The notes under the pieces were generated by a model that had not been told where the DNA came from, did no database searches, and saw only the letters and a list, made by a program, of their open reading frames with translations. This document shows, piece by piece, positions 1-4,725 of a DNA stretch of 5,214 nt; position 1 is the first letter of the stretch, and each line of letters begins with the position of its first letter. Origin of the DNA: Anaerolineales bacterium. Its GTDB lineage: Bacteria; Chloroflexota; Anaerolineae; 4572-78; NAK82. The DNA is taken from contig JAHELX010000480.1 of the NCBI GenBank assembly GCA_024643945.1, forward strand, positions 1-5,214, given 5' to 3'. Made by a program: the position numbers and the translations under genes.

Positions 1-1
1 A

Positions 2-346
2 TACCTCTACAGCGACGGCAACTTGTACCACTTTATGGACACCGAAACCTACGAACAGCCCGTGCTCTCGGCCGAAATTTTGGGAGATGCCATCAGTTAC
101 CTGACTGATAGCATGACCCTATCGTTGTTGACTTACGAAGGGGAAGCAATTGATGTTGATGTCCCGGTGACAGTCGAATTGGAAGTGGTAGACGCCGAAC
201 CCGGCTTCGCCGGCGACACAGCCCAGGGGGCAACCAAAGAGGTGACCGTCTCCACCGGGCTCAAGGTGGAGACGCCTCTCTTCGTCGAGGTGGGCGATGT
301 AATCCGCATTGACACGCGCGACGGGAGCTATTTGACTCGAGTATGA
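2..346 (+). CDS. efp: Elongation factor P, C-terminal two-thirds (5' end outside window)
   Basis: EF-P binds the ribosome between the P and E sites and promotes peptide-bond formation at stalling proline stretches. The frame is open from base 2 and ends with TGA at 344-346, giving 114 residues of a protein that is normally about 185. The visible part starts in the second, OB-like domain with YLYSDGNLYHFMDTETYEQ, a near-canonical EF-P stretch. The third domain follows, with EPGFAGDTAQGATKEV and the C-terminal signature TPLFVEVGDVIRIDTRDGSYLTR. The N-terminal KOW domain, with the tip residue that is lysylated, rhamnosylated or otherwise modified in different lineages, lies upstream and cannot be judged. 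Two small departures from the usual consensus, as I recall it, are KEVT where KPAT is common and VETP where V-x-VP is common. A TTG at 23 is in frame but internal. A GC-rich hairpin lies 25 bp past the stop. Confidence 0.96.
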   Translation, partial: YLYSDGNLYHFMDTETYEQPVLSAEILGDAISYLTDSMTLSLLTYEGEAIDVDVPVTVELEVVDAEPGFAGDTAQGATKEVTVSTGLKVETPLFVEVGDVIRIDTRDGSYLTRV

Positions 347-371
347 CGCAGTTCGGAAGTGACAGCAAAAG

Positions 372-397
372 CAAGGGCGCAGCGTGCTGCGCCCTTG
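372..397 (+). terminator. GC-rich hairpin after efp, possible terminator or attenuator
   Basis: An 11-bp perfect stem (CAAGGGCGCAG with CTGCGCCCTTG) closes a four-base CGTG loop. It lies 25 bp after the efp stop and 28 bp before the next start. AAAA precedes it at 367-370. The 3' side continues TTGTGAAAG, so the U-tract is short and interrupted. It could be a moderate intrinsic terminator that lets some transcription through to the cysteine-rich gene, or an mRNA 3'-end stabiliser. Confidence 0.6.
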
Positions 398-425
398 TTG
401 TGAAAGTAGAAATAGGGGGAAAATG

Positions 426-782
426 ATGCGGACACCTGCCGGCAAAGAATGCCATTACTATTACGAGGACTTCTACCGGGGGCGCAATACTCAGACGTGC
501 CGGCTAATCGAACGCAACCGGGAGTCGCCTCCCTGGACTCCCGGCTTGTGCCAGACCTGTCCCGTGCCGGACATCTTGCGGGCCAATGCCTGCCCTCACT
601 TGGTCCTCGACGCGCACGTCAGCAAGCGACTATTGGGCCTGGTGCAACGAGTGGAAGTCACCGGCTGGTGCAGCGAATACTTCTTGGAGGTGGAGCACCC
701 AGCCATCGGCTGTGGCCACTGCCATGAGCACGGAGGGGGGCCGTCCATTCTGGACCTGGTGGACGAACCGGATAAGAGTTGA
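426..782 (+). CDS. Small cysteine-rich conserved-looking protein of unknown function (probable metal binder)
   Basis: I do not recognise a named family. The 118-residue product has eight cysteines: C9, C25, the pair C42-x2-C45 (LCQTCPVPD), C56, C82 and the pair C96-x2-C99 (GCGHCHEH), with nearby histidines at 98, 100 and 102. Two CxxC pairs plus spaced single cysteines suggest structural zinc, or less likely an Fe-S cluster; this is inference. The N-terminus has an aromatic/charged patch, YYYEDFYRGR (11-20). There is no signal peptide or membrane segment, so it is probably cytoplasmic. ATG codons occur at 423 and 426. AGGGGG at 414-419 is 3 bases from the first and 6 from the second, so 426 is preferred. 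It is downstream of efp in the same direction, separated by a hairpin, and ends 6 bp from the oppositely oriented aminotransferase gene. The codon pattern and non-random composition support a real gene. Confidence 0.8.
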   Translation: MRTPAGKECHYYYEDFYRGRNTQTCRLIERNRESPPWTPGLCQTCPVPDILRANACPHLVLDAHVSKRLLGLVQRVEVTGWCSEYFLEVEHPAIGCGHCHEHGGGPSILDLVDEPDKS

Positions 783-788
783 TACCTA

Positions 789-1886
789 TTACAATCCTAG
801 CTCCTGCAGCGCATCCTGCAGCGCATCCATCCCCCGCGCCAGAAGATCTATGTTGGCCTGGGTGCCCATATGGCCAATGCGAAAGACCTTTCCCGCCAAC
901 GGGCCATACGATCCGCCGACGACCATACCCCGACGGCGCAGGGCAGCATCCAATTGGTTCCATCCCACCCCTTCGGGCACTTTCACGGCTGTCACTGTGG
1001 GAGCCGACGTTGCCTGATCCCGCGGGAAGAGGGAGAGGCCCATGGCCAGCACCCGCTGCTGGCAATAAGCAGCAGCTTTCTTGTGACGAATGAACGCAGC
1101 TTCTAGACCCTCGTCTAACAGCAAGCCGCAGGCAGTGTGCAAGCCAGCGATGGCATGCCAATTGGGGGTATAGGGGAAGTAGGCATCGGTCAGAGCAGTG
1201 CGGAAGGGGGCCAGCGCGTCGTAGCCTGGGTAGCCTACCGCCTCGACCACCTTCCACGCCCGCTCGCTGACGGCCACAATGCCCAAGTCGGGCAAAGAAG
1301 AGAAGACCTTTTGCGTGCCCCCCAGGCACAGATCAATCCGCCACTCGTCGGCGTGCACCGGTGTGCCCCCCATGCTAGAGACAGCATCCACATAGTAAAG
1401 AGGTACCTCGTATTGTCGCACCAGCGCGCCTACCTCGGCTGCCGGGTTCATAATGCCTGAAGGCGTCTCACAGTGGACCAGAGTGACCATTTTTGGACGG
1501 AAGCGGCGGATGGCGTCTTGCACCCGGCCCAGGTCGGTCGCCGCTTGATCGTAGTCAAAGCCGACTGTTTCCACCTCGGCACCGATGGCACGCGCCATGT
1601 CGCCGATGCCGTAGCCAAAGACCCCGGTGGCAACGGCCAGCACTCTGTCTCCCGGCTGCAGTGAGCTTTTCAATGCCCCCCACAAAGCAACCATCCCCTC
1701 ACCACTCATCAGCACGATCTGGTTGTCGGTACCCATAATCTGCTGGAGCTGAGTCTGCGTGTCTGCATAGAGCTTGAGAAATTCCGGCTCCAGATCGGCT
1801 GAACCGTAGTCTACCTGGTAAGCAGCCATCACCTCCTGAAGCACCGCCACAGGACCAGGGACCAGCGGAATCTCATAGGTTTGCAT
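789..1886 (-). CDS. PLP-dependent aminotransferase of the alanine/serine-glyoxylate family (class V)
   Basis: This 365-residue enzyme has the usual length of the alanine-glyoxylate / serine-glyoxylate / serine-pyruvate aminotransferase group (fold type I, cytoplasmic). Visible landmarks are the N-terminal PLVPGPV (7-13), SGEGMVAL (61-68) in the cofactor phosphate region, HCETPSGI (138-145), VDAVSSMGG (166-174) with Asp167 expected to contact the PLP pyridine nitrogen, and GGTQKVF (189-195) with Lys193 as the Schiff-base lysine. The C-terminal FRIGHMG (335-341) includes the expected carboxylate-binding Arg336. The true substrate pair cannot be read from sequence; ureidoglycine-glyoxylate aminotransferase and similar members look much the same. 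The ATG at 1886 is preceded by GGAGG (1898-1894) at 7-bp spacing. A GTG 12 codons upstream is in frame but would add a low-complexity leader that includes the ribosome binding site. The C-terminal helix contains a 12-bp tandem duplication. Confidence 0.93.
   Translation of the reverse strand: MQTYEIPLVPGPVAVLQEVMAAYQVDYGSADLEPEFLKLYADTQTQLQQIMGTDNQIVLMSGEGMVALWGALKSSLQPGDRVLAVATGVFGYGIGDMARAIGAEVETVGFDYDQAATDLGRVQDAIRRFRPKMVTLVHCETPSGIMNPAAEVGALVRQYEVPLYYVDAVSSMGGTPVHADEWRIDLCLGGTQKVFSSLPDLGIVAVSERAWKVVEAVGYPGYDALAPFRTALTDAYFPYTPNWHAIAGLHTACGLLLDEGLEAAFIRHKKAAAYCQQRVLAMGLSLFPRDQATSAPTVTAVKVPEGVGWNQLDAALRRRGMVVGGSYGPLAGKVFRIGHMGTQANIDLLARGMDALQDALQELGL
803..826 (+). repeat. Perfect 12-bp tandem duplication inside the aminotransferase 3' end
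   Basis: CCTGCAGCGCAT occurs twice head to tail (803-814 and 815-826). On the coding strand it encodes repeated Met/Asp-Ala-Leu-Gln units in the C-terminal helix MDALQDALQEL. It keeps frame and probably arose by slippage that lengthened the last helix by four residues. Confidence 0.85.
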
Positions 1887-1989
1887 CGTAACACCTCCAC
1901 ATCTCGATGCACTACTGGACACATTCGTGTCGACTGCATGGATTTCCGTTCACCCAAGAAGGGCAACGCACCTGGAAAGTCAGCAGTGA

Positions 1990-2019
1990 AGTATATTCTA
2001 TTTATCCCAGGGGTGACAA
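1990..2019 (-). promoter_or_regulatory. Possible sigma70-type promoter for the aminotransferase gene
   Basis: On the minus strand TTGTCA (2019-2014) and TATACT (1995-1990) are separated by 18 bp, close to TTGACA and TATAAT. Transcription would start near 1983, leaving an mRNA leader of roughly 97 bases before the ATG at 1886. The -35 element lies within the last codons of the upstream TPR gene. The leader contains only a weak 5-bp hairpin (GACAC/GTGTC, 1918-1931), and I see no recognisable riboswitch. This is motif evidence only; read-through from the upstream gene is an alternative. Confidence 0.35.
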
Positions 2020-2526
2020 TAGCACATAGGCGAGGACGCTGAGCACAGTGCAAATTAGCATCAGTGCCAGGACAACAGTGATGACGATGAAGGCCCGGTT
2101 GTCAGCCACAGGTGGAGCACCTGACGGCGAGTCTCCGGCAGGCGACTCAGCCCCCGGCGCTGGCCCCGTGGCTGATGGCTCGAGCGCCTCAGCAACGGGG
2201 GAGGGCCCTTGCATTTCTCTTTGGGCAGCATTGGGCGAAGAAGATGGATCAACCGCCGGGGCTGCCCGTAGCAGCGCCAGCCCTTTGCGTGCCACCTCGT
2301 TATCGGGCTTGATCGTCAACACATTTTCCAGGCAGACGATGCGCTCTTCATCACTCTCTACCACATCACTCAACCAAAGCCAGGCTCGCTCGTTCCGCTC
2401 GTCGGCATCGAGCACCATCTCTAGCAGGCGGCGCGCCTCTGCTTTGCGTCCTGCCTTGGCGGCGGCAATCGCCCGCTTTAATGTATCTGTTACATCCAGC
2501 TCAGTCGGGCTATCCACGTCGGGCAC
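2002..2526 (-). CDS. Short TPR-like protein with C-terminal membrane anchor
   Basis: A 174-residue protein with three parts. Residues 12-87 form a helical repeat domain: TLKRAIAAAKAGRKAEARRLLEM is a TPR-type helix pair, followed by ERNERAWLWLSDVVESDEER and a third helix. Residues 88-142 are a Pro/Ala/Ser/Gly-rich linker. Residues 145-171 (FIVITVVLALMLICTVLSVL and beyond) are one hydrophobic span that nearly ends the protein, leaving SPLG outside. It therefore looks tail-anchored, with the TPR domain probably on the cytoplasmic side. TPRs bind partner proteins; the partner is unknown. I recall similar short proteins as common in Chloroflexota, but did not search. I chose GTG at 2526, with AAGGA (2535-2531) upstream at short spacing; a second in-frame GTG at 2517 is possible. 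Starting at 2526 overlaps the methyltransferase stop by 17 bp, implying translational coupling. An ATG at 2595 would force an 86-bp overlap and is less likely. Confidence 0.82.
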   Translation of the reverse strand: MPDVDSPTELDVTDTLKRAIAAAKAGRKAEARRLLEMVLDADERNERAWLWLSDVVESDEERIVCLENVLTIKPDNEVARKGLALLRAAPAVDPSSSPNAAQREMQGPSPVAEALEPSATGPAPGAESPAGDSPSGAPPVADNRAFIVITVVLALMLICTVLSVLAYVLLSPLG

Positions 2527-3427
2527 GCCGTCCTTCCCGCCGCTGCTGGCGCGCTGCGCGCTCGCTGCTCCTATCACCCCTGGGTTCCAGCGCACGGGCG
2601 GCAGTGATCCACGCCACGCAATTTTCGTCGTGGCCCATAAAGAGGTCCGCAGCCAGAATGGCCTGTTTGATCTCTGGCTCGATAGGATTGGTGATGGCCG
2701 CCGTCAGGCCATTGGCGATCATCATCGCCAGGAAGGTACCATTGAGCGCCTGGCGCCCCGGTAGCCCAAACGAGACATTGCTGGCACCACAGATAGTATT
2801 GACGCCCAGTTCCTCCCGTACACGGCGCGTAGTTTGCATCGTGACCCATCCCGCACCTTGTACCGCGCCAGCCGGTATCACCAGGGGATCAATCAGCACA
2901 TCGGCTTTGGGAATGCCGTAGTCCATCGCCCGCTCAACGATCTTCTTGGCGACCGCGAAGCGCAGGTCCGGGTCATGCGAGATGCCGGTCTCGTCGTTAG
3001 AGATGCCAATGACGGCTGCCCCGTACTTCTTTATCAGCGGCAAGACCTGCTCCAGACGTTCCTCTTCTCCGGTTACCGAGTTAACCAATGGTTTGCCTTC
3101 GACGACGGACAGCCCAGCCTCGAGCGCAGCTACAATGGACGAGTCGATAGAGATGGGCACATCGACCATGGACTGGACAATCTGAATCGCCTCGGCCAAG
3201 ATCGCCGGTTCGTCGGCCATGGGGATGCCGGCGTTTACGTCCAGCATGTGAGCCCCCGCCTCTACCTGGGCTATGGCATCGTTGCGCACACGATCGTAAT
3301 TCCCAGCGGCCATCTCAGTCGCGAGCAGCTTGCGGCCGGTCGGGTTAATACGCTCACCGATGATGACGAATGGCCGGTCAGGACCAATGACGACGGTTTT
3401 CGTCTTCGATTCGAGGATTGTGTCCAA
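2510..3427 (-). CDS. Methyltetrahydrofolate:corrinoid methyltransferase-type protein (pterin-binding TIM barrel)
   Basis: This 305-residue protein matches the pterin-binding domain shared by AcsE/MeTr, the MtvB-type methyltransferases and the folate module of cobalamin-dependent methionine synthase. That family moves a methyl group between methyl-tetrahydrofolate and a corrinoid protein. Visible motifs in order are VIIGERINPTG (21-31), MLDVNAGI (61-68), DVPISIDSS (89-97), PLVNSVTGE (113-121), VLIDPLVIP (177-185), GASNVSFGLPGR (214-225) with the conserved Asn, TNPIEPE (246-252) and the end motif MGHDENC (264-270). The barrel ends near residue 275; an Arg-rich tail (283-305, 10 Arg in 23) follows. 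The start is TTG at 3427, supported by AAGGAG (3440-3435) at 7-bp spacing; no ATG lies nearby in frame. No corrinoid protein or reactivase is in view, so acetyl-CoA pathway, methionine synthesis or another methyl-transfer role cannot be separated. Confidence 0.92.
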   Translation of the reverse strand: MDTILESKTKTVVIGPDRPFVIIGERINPTGRKLLATEMAAGNYDRVRNDAIAQVEAGAHMLDVNAGIPMADEPAILAEAIQIVQSMVDVPISIDSSIVAALEAGLSVVEGKPLVNSVTGEEERLEQVLPLIKKYGAAVIGISNDETGISHDPDLRFAVAKKIVERAMDYGIPKADVLIDPLVIPAGAVQGAGWVTMQTTRRVREELGVNTICGASNVSFGLPGRQALNGTFLAMMIANGLTAAITNPIEPEIKQAILAADLFMGHDENCVAWITAARALEPRGDRSSERAARQQRREGRRARRG

Positions 3428-3434
3428 AACGGAA

Positions 3435-3440
3435 CTCCTT
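3435..3440 (-). promoter_or_regulatory. Ribosome binding site that fixes a TTG start
   Basis: AAGGAG on the minus strand lies 7 bases before the TTG at 3427. With no ATG or GTG in frame nearby and strong family homology beginning about 20 residues later, this site decides the methyltransferase start. Confidence 0.85.
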
Positions 3441-3446
3441 TAACAT

Positions 3447-3459
3447 AGAATTAAATTCT
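3447..3459. repeat. 13-bp AT-rich palindrome in the methyltransferase leader
   Basis: AGAATT and AATTCT are perfect inverted arms around one central A. It lies between the proposed transcription start (about 3478) and the AAGGAG site (3440-3435), a position suitable for an operator. It is short and AT-rich, so chance is possible. Confidence 0.4.
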
Positions 3460-3484
3460 GAGCGTAGTTCTGTTTTGTGACCAC

Positions 3485-3493
3485 ATTATACCA
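3485..3493 (-). promoter_or_regulatory. Extended -10 promoter for the methyltransferase-TPR unit
   Basis: The minus strand reads TGGTATAAT, a perfect TATAAT (3490-3485) preceded by TGn, the extended -10 element. No good TTGACA-like -35 is found at 16-18 bp, as is typical of extended -10 promoters. A start near 3478 would give a leader of about 50 bases ending at the AAGGAG and TTG start. Confidence 0.6.
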
Positions 3494-3523
3494 CCACTGG
3501 CTCAAACCACAGAGTCACAGGCA

Positions 3524-3555
3524 GAGTGGGGCAGCCTGGGAAGGCTGCCCCACTC
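3524..3555 (-). terminator. Perfect 14-bp hairpin at the end of the class-V enzyme gene
   Basis: GAGTGGGGCAGCCT (3524-3537) and its exact complement (3542-3555) enclose a four-base loop. On the minus strand the upstream arm overlaps the TGA stop (3556-3554). The downstream bases read TGCCTGTGACTC, with no U-tract. It separates the sirtuin-PLP enzyme unit from the extended -10 promoter. It is either a terminator acting without a U-tract or an RNA 3'-end protector. Confidence 0.65.
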
Positions 3556-4681
3556 ACGGCAATGCCGACAGCAAGCGATCAATGTCATCCTCGTTGTTAT
3601 AAAAATGAGGCGACACCCGAATAAGCGACCCTCGACGCGAGATAACGACGTTCGCCTCGATCAGCCGCTGCTCCAGTTGGGCCGGATCATGTTGCCGGTG
3701 CTGAAACGAGACGATCCCCGAACGTTCAGGCCAATGCTGGACGGGGGTGATGACCTGGTAGCCACACTCCCTGAGTCCTTGAATGAGTTGGTCGGTGAGG
3801 GCCATAATGCGCTGCTCGATGGTATCCAGTCCCACCGAAAGCAACAACTTGATGGCCGCATCCAGCCCCGCCGCCCCTACCGAATTCAACGATCCTTCCT
3901 CAAAGCGACGAGCGTCGTCACGCCAGGGGAGGTCATAACGAAAGTACTCGTGCACGTCGGTCGTCCCCAACCAACCGGCCATAGCCGGATCCAACCCGAG
4001 GATATGGCTGCGGCGGATAAAGAGGAACCCGGTGCCGATGGGACCCATCAGCCACTTGGGCCCGCCAACGGCCAAAAAGTCGAGGGGTACCTGACCCACG
4101 TCGAGGGGCAGCGCACCCACGCCCTGGATGCCATCCACACACAGCAGCACGTCGTGCGCGTGACACAGGTCAGCCAGGGCGACCAGATCATTGCGGAAGC
4201 CGGTAGCAAACTCCACAAAGCTGACGGTCACCAGCCGGGTATGGTCGTCTATCAGTGCGGCCACGTCGTCCACCAGAATACGATTATCCCGCGCCGGGGC
4301 GAATCGCACTTTTACTCCCTTTCGCTCCAGGTTCTTCCAGGGATATACATTGGCCGGGAATTCTGTCTCGGCCGTGATCAGATTGTCGCCAGGTTGCCAC
4401 GGCAGGCCAGCGGCCACAACGTTGAGTCCATGAGATGTATTGCGCGTCAGGCAAATTTCGGCTTCATTGGCGCCGATAAGTCGCGCTACGCTACGACGTG
4501 CGTGAGTCGTCGGCTGATCCTCTTCTTCCATAGAACTCATGGGGCCTAAGTCCAGCCGCCAGGCAATGCTCTGCTGCATGGCCTCGGCCACCGGCTTTGA
4601 AAACGGGGCCACGGCGGCGTGGTTGAGGAAGGCGTGGGTTTGAGTAGTAGGAAACAGGCCACGAGCTTCGACAGGTTTCAT
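3554..4681 (-). CDS. Class-V PLP enzyme (isopenicillin-N-epimerase / cysteine-desulfurase-like group)
   Basis: A 375-residue fold-type-I PLP enzyme, presumably cytoplasmic. Landmarks are FLNHAAVAPFS (18-28) at the N-terminus, LTRNTSHGLN (78-87) in the phosphate loop, FVEFATGFRND (155-165), CVDGIQGVGALPLD (181-194) with Asp183 and Gln186 as cofactor contacts, GGPKWLMGPIGTGFL (206-220) with Lys209 as the Schiff-base lysine, EEGSLN (261-266) and the C-terminal IRVSPHFYNNEDD (354-366). SufS/CsdA desulfurases carry a catalytic Cys in a loop near residue 350; here that region reads SRRGSLIRVS with no Cys, so desulfurase activity of that type is unlikely. Epimerase, C-S lyase or aminotransferase activity all remain possible. 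The ATG at 4681 has GGAGGG (4697-4692) 10 bases upstream. An in-frame TTG at 4699 abuts that site and is rejected as start. The gene follows the sirtuin gene by 44 bp, probably as one transcript. Confidence 0.9.
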   Translation of the reverse strand: MKPVEARGLFPTTQTHAFLNHAAVAPFSKPVAEAMQQSIAWRLDLGPMSSMEEEDQPTTHARRSVARLIGANEAEICLTRNTSHGLNVVAAGLPWQPGDNLITAETEFPANVYPWKNLERKGVKVRFAPARDNRILVDDVAALIDDHTRLVTVSFVEFATGFRNDLVALADLCHAHDVLLCVDGIQGVGALPLDVGQVPLDFLAVGGPKWLMGPIGTGFLFIRRSHILGLDPAMAGWLGTTDVHEYFRYDLPWRDDARRFEEGSLNSVGAAGLDAAIKLLLSVGLDTIEQRIMALTDQLIQGLRECGYQVITPVQHWPERSGIVSFQHRQHDPAQLEQRLIEANVVISRRGSLIRVSPHFYNNEDDIDRLLSALP

Positions 4682-4725
4682 GTACGGATAACCCTCCAAT
4701 CTATAGATGCGAGTTTGAGATTTAT

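Noticed and set aside
658..1329. Minus-strand open frame of 223 codons in another frame of the aminotransferase gene
   Set aside because: Arg/Gly/Pro-rich shadow translation that overlaps both the aminotransferase and the convergent cysteine-rich gene.
1887..1922. N-terminal extension of the aminotransferase from an upstream GTG
   Set aside because: The GGAGG site lies inside this stretch at ideal spacing to the ATG at 1886, and family homology begins right after that ATG.
1887..2001. Riboswitch (for example glycine) in the aminotransferase leader
   Set aside because: Only a 5-bp hairpin at 1918-1931 is visible. No conserved riboswitch core or paired terminator can be recognised.
2527..2595. 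Earlier ATG start (2595) for the TPR protein
   Set aside because: It would overlap the methyltransferase by 86 bp and add a leader with no TPR character. The GTG at 2526 (or 2517) fits the domain start better.
2048..2764. Plus-strand open frame of 238 codons opposite the TPR and methyltransferase genes
   Set aside because: Ser/Ala/Arg-rich low-information translation with no ribosome binding site of note; it mirrors two well-supported minus-strand genes.
2834..3448. Plus-strand open frame of 204 codons opposite the methyltransferase
   Set aside because: No recognisable motifs. The opposite strand carries the full pterin-binding barrel.
3605..4549. Long plus-strand open frame (314 codons) antisense to the class-V PLP enzyme
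   Set aside because: The minus-strand product has a complete set of PLP-enzyme motifs. The plus-strand translation shows no family motif and is the usual by-product of GC-rich coding DNA.
4682..4699. TTG at 4699 as start of the class-V PLP enzyme
   Set aside because: The TTG directly abuts the GGAGGG site serving the ATG at 4681, and the six added residues have no family support.
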